A stretch of 55,206 nt of DNA. Source: Clostridium sp. OF09-36 (GTDB lineage: Bacteria; Bacillota; Clostridia; Lachnospirales; Lachnospiraceae). This document shows positions 16,044 to 25,940 of this stretch, in pieces. The stretch's first letter is position 1, and every line of letters begins with the position of its first letter. The translations under genes and the position numbers were made by a program. The stretch is from positions 1-55,206 of the forward strand of contig NZ_QUMD01000023.1 of NCBI RefSeq assembly GCF_003481985.1, given 5' to 3'. The notes below the pieces were generated by a model that was not told where the DNA came from, searched no databases, and was given only the letters and a program-made list of their open reading frames with translations.

Positions 16044-18126
16044 CTTTGTCCTTTGAAATGGTTACTTTGTAATTCACATACTTGCCGCCCGTATCAGCTA
16101 AAAGTACCGTTCCGTCATAGGTTTTGCCTGTTTTCGGAGAGTACAGCTTTTTGACTTTTACCTTGCCGGATTTTAAGAGTGCTGCGGCAATCGACCGGGT
16201 AAAGACGGTTTTACGTTCCTCAAAGAAGCGGTCATTTTTCCACATGGTAAAGCCGCACTCTTTGTTGGAACAGTAGTAGTTTTTCTTTCCCTCATAGACC
16301 GGGGACTTGCAGCGGGGACACTTCCCAATCTCTGTTTTTTCTGTCTTGAAAAGCTCTTGTTTCTCACCCAACACGGAAGCGTAGGTTTTTACAAGCCCCT
16401 GTGCCATTGCTTCAATTCCCTGCATGAAAGCGGCAGGGTCGGCGTTGCCCTTTGCAATCTGCGTCAGATTGTTTTCCCATGCAGCCGTAAGCTGCGGAGA
16501 GGTCAGACTATCCGGCAGGACGCAGACAAGGTTTGTGCCGTCTTTGGTGGGAAATAGCTGCTTGCCCTTGCGCTCCACAAAGCCGCCTTTGACTAACTTT
16601 TCAATGACGGCGGCGCGGGTGGCAGGCGTACCAAGCCCCCGGCGTTCTGCGTCCGGGTCGGTGTCCTCATTCCCGGCGCGTTCCATAGCCGACAAAAGAC
16701 TTGCTTCATTGTGGGGCTTCGGGGGCGTGGTGGCATGCTCTGTCACTTTTGCCGCCGGATTTTCAAAGGTCTGCCCCTCGGAAAAGTCCGGCACATCTAA
16801 CACAAGCTCGTTTTCGTCGTCGCTGTCCGGCTTCTTTTTGAGGGTCGCCCGGTAAAGCCGTTCAATCTCTTTCCACCCGGCAGCGATTACCGCCTTTCCC
16901 TTTGCCGTAAATTCATGGTCGGCGCAGGAGAAAACCGCCGTTACCGCTTCGTAAACGTGCGGCTCTGCGGTTGCCATAAGCAGACGCGCCCCGGCAAGGG
17001 TCAGGATATTGCGCTCGCTTTCCGGCAGCGCGGTAAGGTCAGCCTTTGCAAGCTCCATAGTGGGAATGATTGCGTGGTGGTCTGATACCTTTTTACTGTT
17101 CAGCACCTTTGCAATCTCCGGCGAAAAATCCGCGCCCTCCATAAAGGAAAGTTTCTCACAAAGCACCTTGATAATGCCCGTCGCTGTTTCTCCCATGTCG
17201 TCGGTCAGAAATGCGCTGTCCGTTCTCGGATAGGTCAAGAGCTTCTTTTCATAGAGCTTGCGCCAGGTCAAGGGTCTGCTTCGCGGTGTACCCGTAAATA
17301 CGGTTTGCTTCCCGCTGTAAACTGGTAAGGTCAAAGAGCTTCGGCGGGGCAATGGTTTTCTTTTCTTTCACAAGGGAAGTACAGACAGCCGCCGACGCTT
17401 CGCAGGCTGCTTTCAGTTTGCCCGCTTCATCAGCGGCACAGATCTTCGCGCTTGCCGCTTCTGCGCCGGGGAGAGTAAGGCGCACATGGTAGTAGGTTTC
17501 TTTCTGAAAGCCTGTAATCGCAGCGTCCCGGTCTACAAGCATTTTGAGGGTCGGGGTCTGCACACGCCCCACGTTCAAGGTCTTTCCATACAGGCAGGAG
17601 AAAAGGCGGGTCGCGTTAATGCCGATAAGCCAGTCAGCCTTTGCCCTGCATAGTGCGGAATGGTAGAGGCGTCGTATTCCCGCCCGTCCTTCAGATTGTC
17701 AAAGCCACTTCGGATTGCTTCGTTTTCCATTGAGGAAATCCAAAGACGGGTAAAGGGCTTCTTGCAGCCCGCTTGATGATAGACAAATCGGAAAATCAAC
17801 TCGCCCTCGCGTCCTGCGTCGCAGGCGTTCACGACTTCCGAAACGTCGGCGCGGTGCATGAGGTCTTTTAAGATTTTGAATTGTTTTCCCTTGTCGGCAG
17901 CTACGGTGTACTGCCATTCCTGCGGCAGAATGGGTAAGCTGTCATAGCTCCATTTCTTGTACTGTTCCCCATAGGCGGCAGCTTCGGAAAGCTGTACCAA
18001 ATGCCCGATACACCAAGAAATGAGGTAGCCGTTTCCCTCGATATATCCGTCTTTTCTGCCCGTAACGCCAAGGGCGGCGGCAACCGCCGCCCCGACGCTG
18101 GGCTTCTCACAAATCACAAGTTTCAT
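16033..18126 (-). pseudogene. topB: DNA topoisomerase III, two frameshifts
   Basis: A type IA topoisomerase of about 700 residues, intact apart from two frame breaks. The N-terminal toprim is clear (MKLVICEKPSVGAAVAAALG, DAGREGE). The active-site Tyr is in LLTYPRTDS, and a C-terminal zinc finger (CPRCKSPVY...CSNKECGF) precedes the end. Break 1, near 17668: GCCTCTAC stands where GCCCTCTAC is expected, after which ADWLIGINATRLFSC continues in another frame. Break 2, near 17257, lies before LYEKKLLTYPRTD. Both are single-base losses. ICE topoisomerases help process transferred DNA. Confidence 0.9.
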
Positions 18127-18824
18127 GCTTCCTCGTCCTCCTGTTCGGTATCTGCGCTGTCAGCTTCTTCCTCCGGCTCGTCCTCGTCGTATTCGTCAAA
18201 ATCAAATTCGTCAAGGTCGGTGCCGCCTTTTACGCTCTGCTTCGGTTTCATAAACTTAACGTAGTAGAGGGCTGCGCCGCCGCCAAGAAGTCCCACAACA
18301 AGGAAAATGAGAAGCCCGCCCATGCTGTTTTTGGGTTTCTCCGGCTCTGCGGGTGCTTCCGGCTCGGCTTCCTTGCCTGTGCAGTTATTCATGGCTGCGG
18401 AGCAGACGGGGCAGGCGGTGTTTACTTCGCCCGCCTTGCATTTCTCGGTACAGTTGCAGACAGCCGGGGGCTGCTCGGTCTGTTCCTCCCCGATAATCGC
18501 CATAAGGTCGCTTTCGTCTACTTGATTTAGGAAGTGGACGGAATTTTCGCCCTCGGCTGCCCGGTCAACGATAATGTAAAAATAGTTGCCGCCTTTGCTT
18601 TTCACGACGATAAACTGCTTATCCTCGGCAGCGTCCCCGTCGATGTCGTCCACAAGGGTCATGTTGCCCTCCGGGGTAAGGGGCTGCGGTTCGGTTTCCA
18701 CGATTACGCCGCTGTCGTCGGTTTCCTCTGTCGGGGTCTGCGCGTAGGCAGTAACGGAAAAGCCGCCCACAAGGACAAGGGCGGCGCAAAGTGCGGTAAT
18801 GCTTGCAAGGATTTTATTCTTCAT
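18123..18824 (-). CDS. DUF4366 membrane-anchored protein
   Basis: A 233-residue exported protein. It has a signal peptide (MKNKILASITALCAALVLVGG ending near AYA), an extracellular part with a Cys cluster (CNCTEKCKAGEVNTACPVC), a transmembrane segment at about 160-180 (LLIFLVVGLLGGGAALYY) and a very acidic cytoplasmic tail (EFDFDEYDEDEPEEE). The family occurs in Tn1549-type transfer regions. The start at 18824 has GGAGG 9 bases upstream, so the longer reading frame upstream is not a fusion but a frameshifted DUF4315 gene. Confidence 0.85.
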   Translation of the reverse strand: MKNKILASITALCAALVLVGGFSVTAYAQTPTEETDDSGVIVETEPQPLTPEGNMTLVDDIDGDAAEDKQFIVVKSKGGNYFYIIVDRAAEGENSVHFLNQVDESDLMAIIGEEQTEQPPAVCNCTEKCKAGEVNTACPVCSAAMNNCTGKEAEPEAPAEPEKPKNSMGGLLIFLVVGLLGGGAALYYVKFMKPKQSVKGGTDLDEFDFDEYDEDEPEEEADSADTEQEDEEA

Positions 18825-19070
18825 CTGCATTGTCCTCCTGTTCGTCATAGTCTGTGGGCATAGGGCAATGCCCGGAATACCGTTGCCGGAAAGCATAGCG
18901 GTAAGCTCCTGCGGGGTCAGACGCATAGCGCGTACAAGCTGCACGATTTCAAGGTTTTCCGCTTCGGTTTTCTGTGCTTCCAGTCCGCGCAGCTTGTTCT
19001 GATACTCCGTGATTTTCTCACGGGTCTTTTGGATTTCCTTTTCAATTCTTTCGATTTTACTCATTGCCAT
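18814..19070 (-). pseudogene. DUF4315 protein, one frameshift near its end
   Basis: An ~85-residue coiled-coil protein (KIERIEKEIQKTREKITEY... then VRAMRLTPQELTAML). The natural end, PMPTDYDEQEDNADEE, is present in the next frame: near 18863 one C is missing from a CCCC run on the coding strand. As read, the frame runs on into the DUF4366 gene and gives a false 315-residue product. The true stop overlaps the DUF4366 start. The family is typical of this ICE type. Confidence 0.8.
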
Positions 19071-19103
19071 AAATTTTTTCTCCTTTCGATTTTCAAAAAT
19101 GTG

Positions 19104-21197
19104 TCAGTTCCAGTTCATCAGCCCGTACCCTTTGATACAGGCATAGTCAAGGGGATAGCTCTTAATCTTGCAGGCGTCGCCGGAATTGCCCTCCACGGTA
19201 TAAACGCGGTTTGCGTCCCTGCCGATAACAAGCCCTACATGGTCTGCGCTTCCGTCTAAATCCCAGTCAAAAAAGATAGCGTCACCGGGGGCAATGTTCT
19301 CATAGCCCCGCGCGCCCCATTGCCCGTGAGAGGTAAACCACGGAATACCCTGCGACTGGCAGGCGGCAAAGCGCGGCTCGGAAAGTCCCATTTGCCCGTA
19401 GCACCAGGACACGAAACAGGCGCACCATTCCACGCGGGAGTTGAAGCCGTACCAGCTCCAATACGGATAGCCGCCCACATTTCCGACTTGCTGCTTTGCA
19501 AGGTCAACGATAGCGGTATTACCGGGGCGCGTTCCGTTTACAAAGTCCACGCCGCTTAAATCCTCGGACGCGGAAGTGTCGGGAGAGCCGCCGCCAAAGA
19601 TAAGGGGCTTGTTCCCGCTTGTCTGCAAGTACACCCGGTACATTTCCAGTTGTTCCGGGGGCAGATTATTTTCCGCAATGGTGGATAGCGGGGTGTTCGT
19701 CATCTTGACGTTTAAGATGTAATACTCATAAGGCACTTGTACCGTATAGGTGTCCGTATGCTCGTTGCCGTCCTCGTCTGTCCATGTGTCGGTGCGTTCT
19801 TCCTCCCGGTAGCGTATTTCCACTTCCTCGGTCAGCGTCAGCTTGTATTGCTGATTGAAAATCCGTTGTAATTCGCTCTGTACCTCGGCGCGGGTGTAGC
19901 TTTGGTATTTTGCGGTCAGATAGGACGCTAATTCGTGGGGGTTATGCCCGATATTTGCAAGGTCATAGCGGTACTCGTCATAGCCGGGGTGGGTGCTTTC
20001 GATAGCGTCAATCTCGTTTTGCAGCCCGCTTTCCAGTCCGGCATAGGCATTTTCCACTTCCACAAGGTCGCTGTCCTCGGAGGTATAAGACGTTCCAAGC
20101 ACGCCGTTTAACGTGCCGGAAAACATTGCACCACAAGAGGACAGCCCGGACAGAAGCATAATGAAAAGTAGCAGCGCCCCGACAGCGATTGCCACGCCCG
20201 CCGGGTGTCTTGCCACAAACGCCGCTGTCTGCTTCGTTTTCTCGGCGGCTTTGGCTGCCGCTTTGCGGGTGCGTTCCGCTGCGCCCTTGATACCCTTTGC
20301 AGTATTGCGGGCTTCCTTTGCATACTGCTTTTTAATCTGCTGTTTCTGCCAAAAACGGGAAATAGGGTTAGAGGTAAGCTGTGGGTTATCATGCAGGGTC
20401 TTATGATACTGAAAATCCACGTTTGCCTTGAAAGCAGCTTTTTCAGCCTTTGCCGCTTCCCGGTAGGGTTTCAGCTTATGGTTGCGGTAGCCCTGCTTGA
20501 TTTTCCGCGCCCCGTACTTCAATCCCCGTTCTGCGGCTTCCTCGCTCTTGTGTGCGCCCTCCACGCCGGAATTATCCTTTTCGACAGAATGGATTTTGTT
20601 ATGTACCAAAATCCCGGCTTCCTGTGTGGGGCGGGATAGCGGGTTGTGCTTCTCCTTAAATCCGGGCGGCTTGTCCTTTTCCTCAAAGTGCAGGCGGGTC
20701 TTGCCTTTCCCGGTGGTTTCGTCAAAGGTGCGCTCTTTTACCAGTTTCTTTTCTTTGGGGATAGCTGCCTTTGCCTTATCCAAGCGGTCGGCGGCTTTGT
20801 CGGATTTCTTGATATACTTTTCAAGCTCCGGGGCAGCGCGTTCCTCGTCGGTAAATTGCAGCCGGGAAGATTTCGTCCCGGCGGTAGCTTCCGCCTGTGC
20901 CTTTCGTACCGCTTTTTTAGACGCTTTGCGGGTATGGGCGGCTTCGATATGCTCCATGACGCGCTCCGTTTTGCCTGTGTCCGCTTTGGGGGCAGCTCCC
21001 GGCACATGGGGCAAGGGAGAAGTCGGGGAAGCTGCACCTTGTAGCTGTGCTGCCTGTTGCTCCGGGGATTTCTGAAAATCCGCGTCCTGCGTCCGCTTGC
21101 TGATACGTTCCGTGTCTCCCGTGGTCTGATTTTCTGCGATAGCCCCGTCGCGGGTCATTTTCTGCGTGATTTTATCACGAGGTTTGTATTGCTTTAT
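19104..21197 (-). CDS. CHAP-domain peptidoglycan hydrolase of the transfer apparatus
   Basis: About 697 residues. The N-terminal ~330 residues are basic and low-complexity. A transmembrane segment lies at about 340-360 (GVAIAVGALLLFIMLLSGL). An extracellular VirB1/CD1108-like region follows, then a C-terminal CHAP amidase (WCACFVSWCYGQ with the catalytic Cys, DHVGLVIG with the His). It locally opens the cell wall for conjugation. Start problem: GGAGG is correctly placed before codon ATA at 21197, where relatives have ATG; no other good start is near, and the frame is open to 21236. Confidence 0.85.
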   Translation of the reverse strand: MKQYKPRDKITQKMTRDGAIAENQTTGDTERISKRTQDADFQKSPEQQAAQLQGAASPTSPLPHVPGAAPKADTGKTERVMEHIEAAHTRKASKKAVRKAQAEATAGTKSSRLQFTDEERAAPELEKYIKKSDKAADRLDKAKAAIPKEKKLVKERTFDETTGKGKTRLHFEEKDKPPGFKEKHNPLSRPTQEAGILVHNKIHSVEKDNSGVEGAHKSEEAAERGLKYGARKIKQGYRNHKLKPYREAAKAEKAAFKANVDFQYHKTLHDNPQLTSNPISRFWQKQQIKKQYAKEARNTAKGIKGAAERTRKAAAKAAEKTKQTAAFVARHPAGVAIAVGALLLFIMLLSGLSSCGAMFSGTLNGVLGTSYTSEDSDLVEVENAYAGLESGLQNEIDAIESTHPGYDEYRYDLANIGHNPHELASYLTAKYQSYTRAEVQSELQRIFNQQYKLTLTEEVEIRYREEERTDTWTDEDGNEHTDTYTVQVPYEYYILNVKMTNTPLSTIAENNLPPEQLEMYRVYLQTSGNKPLIFGGGSPDTSASEDLSGVDFVNGTRPGNTAIVDLAKQQVGNVGGYPYWSWYGFNSRVEWCACFVSWCYGQMGLSEPRFAACQSQGIPWFTSHGQWGARGYENIAPGDAIFFDWDLDGSADHVGLVIGRDANRVYTVEGNSGDACKIKSYPLDYACIKGYGLMNWN

Positions 21198-22074
21198 GGT
21201 TCTGCACCTCCAATCCGCGCCCCTGCAAGGGCGCAATACTCGGCGTTCAGTTCAATGCCGATATAGCGGCGGTCAAGGCTTTTCGCTGCAAGCCCGGTGG
21301 TGCCGCTTCCAAAGAAAGGGTCAAGGACAACGCCGCCTGCCGGACAGCCCGCCAGTATGCACGTTTCCGCGAGCTTCGGGGGATAGGCGGCAAAATGCCC
21401 GCCCTTATACGGTACGGTATTGATAAGCCAAACGTCCCGCTTGTTCCTTGTGGTCGGCATAAGAGCGTCGTCATAATAGCCGCCGCTGCGGGTTTTATTG
21501 ATACCCTGTACCTTGCCCTGTCCGGGTATTTCCTCGGCATATTTGTGTCCTGCGCCGCGCCCCTGCCGGTACCGCGCAGCCGTTCCCGGCGCAATCGGCT
21601 CTGCAATGGCGGCAGCGTCATAGTAATATTTCTTTGATTTCGTCAGTAAAAAGATATGCTCATAGCAGCGGCTCGGTCGGTCGCGGCAGCTCTCCGGCAT
21701 AGGATTTTCTTTCAGCCAGATAATATCGCTGCGTAAATACCACCCGTCAGAGCGCAGGGCAAAAGCAAGCTGCCACGGAATACCGATTAAATCCTTTTGC
21801 TTGCAGCCCGCTTTCATGCCTGTGCCGCAGTAAGTGTCTGCGATATTCAGCCAAAACGTCCCGTCGTCTTTGAGTACCCGGCGCAGCTCCCGGAATACTT
21901 CTACAAGCCTGTCAATGTACTGCTCCGGCGTGTCCTCCCGTCCAATCTGTGCGTCAAGCCCGTAGTCCCTAAGTCCATAGTAGGGCGGGCTTGTGACGCA
22001 GCAGTTCACGCTTTCACTCGGCAGCTCCCGCAGGGCATAGAGGCGTCGCGGTTGATGATTACGTCCGTTTTCAT
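21194..22074 (-). pseudogene. solitary DNA methyltransferase, frameshift near the N-terminus
   Basis: A beta-class (N4-cytosine/N6-adenine) methylase with motif IV SPPYYGLRDYG and motif I DPFFGSGTTGLAA, followed by RRYIGIELN. The true N-terminus (MKTDVIINRDA) starts at 22074, overlapping the VirB4 stop. Near 22042 the coding strand reads GACGCCTCTATG where GACGCCCTCTATG is needed to continue into YALRELPSESVNCC. As it stands only an internal start (22009) gives a product. It probably protects the element from restriction. No nuclease partner is present. Confidence 0.88.
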
Positions 22075-24506
22075 GGCTTGCTCACTTCCTCCGGCTTTGT
22101 CGTAAGCAGACGGTAAAGCTCGGTGTCGGTTGGGAAGCGGTCAATGAACGGCAGCACCACATTCCCGTAAAAGATAAGCCCCTCGCCTGCTTCGGTGTGG
22201 GTTACATACTTCATCTGCTGCGGGGAGATGTTAAGCTGCTTTGCAAGGATAGCCCGGTCGCCTGCGGCTTGATTGAGCATGAGGACAAAATCGGAGTTTT
22301 CAAAGATATTCTCGACTTCGCGGCTGCTTAAAAGGTCTTTGACGTTCTGTGTGATTGCCGTCGGTATGCCGCCCCATTTACGAAAACGCTTCCAAATCTC
22401 CACGGAATAGGCTGCGGTCTGTTCCTCTTTCAAAAGCAAATGAAATTCGTCCATATAGTAACGGGTTGCCTTTTTCTCGGCGCGGTTTACGGTAACGCGG
22501 TTCCACACCTGGTCTTGCACAATGAGCATACCTAATTTCTTGAGCTGCTTTCCAAGCTGCTTAATATCAAAGCAGACAAGGCGGTTAGAAAGCTCTACAT
22601 TCGTTCTGTGGTTAAAGACGTTCAGACTTCCCGAAACATAAAGCTCCAATGCCGCCGCAATGCGGGCAGCTTCCGGCTCCGGCTGTTTCAGCAGTTCGTT
22701 GTAGAGGTCGCCCAAAATCGGCATTTTTGCCGGGTCGGGGTCTGCAAGGAAAGGTCGGTACACATTCCTAACGGCGCGGTCAATGACGGTCTTTTCCACG
22801 GGCTGCAAGCCCTCTTTGCCGCCGATAACAAGCTCGCAGAGGGAAAGGATAAAGTCGGATTTCAAGGCAAGCGGGTTGTCGTCCTCGGAGTAGTTGAGGT
22901 TAATATCCATAGGGTTCACATACTGGGGCTTGCCGTCCATGCCTTTTCCGGCAGGCGACAGACGTATCACTTGCCCGCCCAAACGCTGCACAAGGGAAAA
23001 ATATTCTGCTTCCGGGTCGCAGATAATAATATCGTCGTCGGTAATGAGAAAGGCGTTTGTCATTTCCCGTTTTGCCGCAAAGGATTTACCGCTTCCCGGT
23101 GTTCCAAGAATAAGCCCGTTGGGATTTTTCAGTTGCTTGCGGTCGCAGAGTATCATGTTGTTACTAAGGGCATTTAAGCCGTAGTAAAGGGCTGCACCCC
23201 TTTGGAAAAGCTCCTGCGTGATGAACGGGATAAAAATAGCGGTGCTACTGGTCGTAAGCCCTCTTTGAATGGGGATAAGGTTCTCCCCAAGAGGAATAGA
23301 GGACATAAAGCCCGCTTCCTGCAAATAGTCAAGGCGGGTCAGAGCGCAGTTGTTTTTCTGTGCAAAGCCCGCCGTAGCAAATACGTCATTATCTAGTTTC
23401 CGTTTTGTGTCTGCCATGTTTACCACAAGGAACGTCAGCAGAAACATTCGCTCGTTGCGGCTCTGTAAATCCTGCAACAGATTTTTTGCTTCGCTGCCGA
23501 AAGTAGCAAGGTCGGACGGAATTATATCCATGTCATACCCGCTGCGTACCGCTTTTTTCTGTTCCTCAATCTTCATCTTGTCGAGGTCGGTTATCTTGCG
23601 CTTGATAGTCTTGATTGCTTCGCTCTGGTCGATACTGCGGATATGCATATTGACGATTATCCCGTTTTCAAGGTCGAGAATGTCCGAAAGCATACGGTCA
23701 TTCAGCTCCGGCGCAAGGATTTCAAGGAACGATACCGCACCAAGTTTTCGCCCCATGCGGAACGTGCGCCCGTCGCCAAAACGGAACGAGGACGGGGCGA
23801 TAAAGTCCTTTGTAGAAAGCCCCGACGGCACAAGCCAGTCCCAAGAGAAGCGGAACGGCTCGCCCTCCGGGTGGAAAATCCCATGCAGGACGTTCAAGCG
23901 TTCCTGTCCGTTCATGGGGCGGGCGGTTACACCAAGCACCTTAAAATTATTCAGTACATCGGTTTCGATACGGGAAAGGCGGGCTTTTGCCGCCGCAAGA
24001 TTGTCCGCTTCAATGGAAAAGGTAATGTACTTGCACTTTTCCAGTCCGTTGTTGCCTTTTTCAAGCTGATTTTTCAGCATATCCGCGTACTCCCTGCGGA
24101 TAGAGTTAAAAGCGTCGTCCTGTGCCGGAATTTCGATAGCCGCCTGTGCCTTTTCCTTTCTTGCGCCCTGATTGATGAAAGAGAGCTGCACCGAAACGGA
24201 AGCGTCAAAGTAGTTGAGAAAATCGCACCAGTTTTCAAAAATGGCGGTCTTATCATCTGCCTGTGCAAGCTGATAGTTAATATCTTCAAAGACAAGGCTT
24301 TTACTGTATTTCTTTTCCGTTACCCTGCAAATCCCGTCCGGGTACATCTGCAAGTAGGGAATGGTCTGCTGCGCGGTGTGGGGCTTCCCGTCGCCCTTTG
24401 CCGCCTGTATCACGGCGGCGATTTCTTTCTTTTCTGCGCGGGTCAGCTTACGCTTCACGGGATTTTTTACCGCGCGGGTCATGGTTTTTCGTTCTGCCAT
24501 TGACAA
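22071..24506 (-). CDS. virB4: VirB4-like conjugation ATPase
   Basis: An 811-residue ATPase that powers the type IV secretion system. It has Walker A (LGTPGSGKSFAAKRE) at about 470, ICDPEAEYF close after, RYYMDEFHLLL as Walker B near 660, and AITQNVKDLLSS after it. The N-terminal half is the VirB4/CagE domain. The start is a TTG at 24506, 9 bases after GGAGG. It overlaps PrgI upstream by 59 bp and the methylase downstream by 4 bp. Confidence 0.92.
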   Translation of the reverse strand: MSMAERKTMTRAVKNPVKRKLTRAEKKEIAAVIQAAKGDGKPHTAQQTIPYLQMYPDGICRVTEKKYSKSLVFEDINYQLAQADDKTAIFENWCDFLNYFDASVSVQLSFINQGARKEKAQAAIEIPAQDDAFNSIRREYADMLKNQLEKGNNGLEKCKYITFSIEADNLAAAKARLSRIETDVLNNFKVLGVTARPMNGQERLNVLHGIFHPEGEPFRFSWDWLVPSGLSTKDFIAPSSFRFGDGRTFRMGRKLGAVSFLEILAPELNDRMLSDILDLENGIIVNMHIRSIDQSEAIKTIKRKITDLDKMKIEEQKKAVRSGYDMDIIPSDLATFGSEAKNLLQDLQSRNERMFLLTFLVVNMADTKRKLDNDVFATAGFAQKNNCALTRLDYLQEAGFMSSIPLGENLIPIQRGLTTSSTAIFIPFITQELFQRGAALYYGLNALSNNMILCDRKQLKNPNGLILGTPGSGKSFAAKREMTNAFLITDDDIIICDPEAEYFSLVQRLGGQVIRLSPAGKGMDGKPQYVNPMDINLNYSEDDNPLALKSDFILSLCELVIGGKEGLQPVEKTVIDRAVRNVYRPFLADPDPAKMPILGDLYNELLKQPEPEAARIAAALELYVSGSLNVFNHRTNVELSNRLVCFDIKQLGKQLKKLGMLIVQDQVWNRVTVNRAEKKATRYYMDEFHLLLKEEQTAAYSVEIWKRFRKWGGIPTAITQNVKDLLSSREVENIFENSDFVLMLNQAAGDRAILAKQLNISPQQMKYVTHTEAGEGLIFYGNVVLPFIDRFPTDTELYRLLTTKPEEVSKP

Positions 24507-24858
24507 TAGCCGATACCTCCTTTTCCAGTTTTCGTTGTTTTTCTATGACGGCATAAAAATTTTCCGTCTGATAGGGGCGTTCCTTTGGTCGGATAAACTT
24601 TGTCTGAATGACGTTCTTTATCACGACTTCAAGGGGCTGCCCGTGTTTTTCATACATTGCCAAGAGGAAGCAGGGAAGCATAACGACAATCATTGCAAAT
24701 GCCGCCATGCTTGTTCCCGCGCTGTCTTTGAGCAAAAAGAAAAGCGGTAGTCCCATAGCGAGGGCTGCCGCAAAACATATAATCTGCCGCTTTGTCAGAT
24801 TAAAAGCGACTTTCGTTTTGATTTTTGATAAGTCTTTGGGTACGGGTACATACGCCAA
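24448..24858 (-). CDS. PrgI-family (VirB3-like) membrane protein
   Basis: A 136-residue protein with two adjacent hydrophobic segments (about 26-44 and 48-68) after a conserved N-terminus (AYVPVPKDLSKIKTKVAFNLTKRQ, shown in part) and a charged C-terminus. It is the VirB3 equivalent that docks VirB4 at the membrane. The start is TTG at 24858, after GGAGG at 7-base spacing. Confidence 0.9.
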   Translation of the reverse strand: MAYVPVPKDLSKIKTKVAFNLTKRQIICFAAALAMGLPLFFLLKDSAGTSMAAFAMIVVMLPCFLLAMYEKHGQPLEVVIKNVIQTKFIRPKERPYQTENFYAVIEKQRKLEKEVSAIVNGRTKNHDPRGKKSREA

Positions 24859-24879
24859 GTGAAAACCTCCTTTCGGTCT

Positions 24880-25748
24880 TTAGTGGGCGTTAAAAATTGA
24901 CTTCGCAAGTGTGCCTGTTTTGAATAAAGAGAAGCACAAAATCACGGTGTAGGCTGCAAGGGAGAATATCGCGCTGTGTAGGTTATCCGCTACAATCATG
25001 CTGCCAACCAAAACCGCATAAATGCCGACGCATATCATTATGAGGAAGCCTTGAAAACCGAGGGCGAACAGGGCTTTTAAGTAGTTGTTGCCTATCTGCC
25101 CCCACTCTCTGTTGGTCATAGTTGCAAACGGGATAGGCGATACCGAACAGTAAAGGTAAATTTCTATCATTCTGCCGTACAGAATAACCGTGATAAGCAC
25201 CGACATGATTTTCATGCAAAGGCTCACAAGGCTTGTTTCCATAACGAGCAAAAGCAGTTCGGGGATTTCCATAGCGTCAAGTCCGGCTTGCATGGACGAG
25301 AGGGCGGCGTCAACGTCGATATTCGTATTGCCGCCGATCACGCCCGCCGCGCCGGAAACAACGTGCTGCGCCATATCGAACACCGCCATAGTGATAGTAA
25401 AGGTGTGGGTAACGAGATACACCGCTACCCACGCCTTGAAAAACCACTTAAAGAACATGAACGTGTCAATATCGTGCATATTGTTCTTTTCCGTTACCAT
25501 GCTGATAGCTCCACGCATAGAACGTAGGTAATGACAAGCCCCGCAATGGGTACAATCACATTTTCCGATAAACTCTGTATCATGGAAAATATGCCTGCGT
25601 TCCACCCCTGCGGGGTCTTGCCTACCTCTGCGGCGATAGTTCCGACTTTTTCGTTTACGTCCCCGAACATAGTTGACAGATTACCGTTAATGGCTCCAAT
25701 GAGGATTTCCTTTATCCATTCGTTAATCGCGTCAAGTATGCTCTGCAT
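24880..25748 (-). pseudogene. VirB6-like channel protein, one frameshift
   Basis: A membrane channel protein of about 289 residues (CD1107/TrbL type), with an N-terminal soluble segment (ILDAINEWIKEIL...) and five or more hydrophobic segments. The frame breaks near 25506: the coding strand reads GAGCTATCAGCATGG, and one extra base would join VLCVEL to ISMVTEKNNMHDIDTF. It lies between PrgI and maff2, the expected position. Otherwise intact, so a sequencing deletion is possible. Confidence 0.85.
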
Positions 25749-25765
25749 AGGCAGTTACCCGCCGC

Positions 25766-25846
25766 TTAACCGAACAGGCCGGAAAGCAGAGGTACAAGGG
25801 TGCCACCGATAAGGGCAACGCCGCCGCCCGCCATGAGCTGTTTCAT
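25766..25846 (-). pseudogene. maff2, 3' part (cut by IME-B)
   Basis: It encodes MKQLMAGGGVALIGGTLVPL and ends LSGLFG. This is the second hydrophobic segment of the small Maff2-family membrane protein (VirB2-like position) of this ICE type. The first 50 residues lie at 36511-36669. The shared MKQLMA codons (17-bp imperfect repeat) are the insertion site of IME-B. Confidence 0.9.
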
Positions 25847-25890
25847 ACCCAAATAGGTGTAGGAAACCGGCTCGATGGCGGGCGGCGGCG

Positions 25891-25903
25891 TGTCAAGAAA
25901 TAT
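25891..25903 (+). repeat. IME-B end inverted repeat, left
   Basis: TGTCAAGAAATAT, inverted relative to ATATTTCTTGACA at 36446-36458. Each lies 45-60 bp inside the crossover repeat, so it may be a recombinase-binding site. Confidence 0.6.
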
Positions 25904-25940
25904 CTATGGAGTTTTTTTAGAACCGCCCCGGCGGGGCAGG

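Noticed and set aside
18123..19070. A DUF4315-DUF4366 fusion protein
   Set aside because: The normal DUF4315 end is present in the next frame and the DUF4366 start has its own RBS, so the fusion is the product of a one-base deletion.
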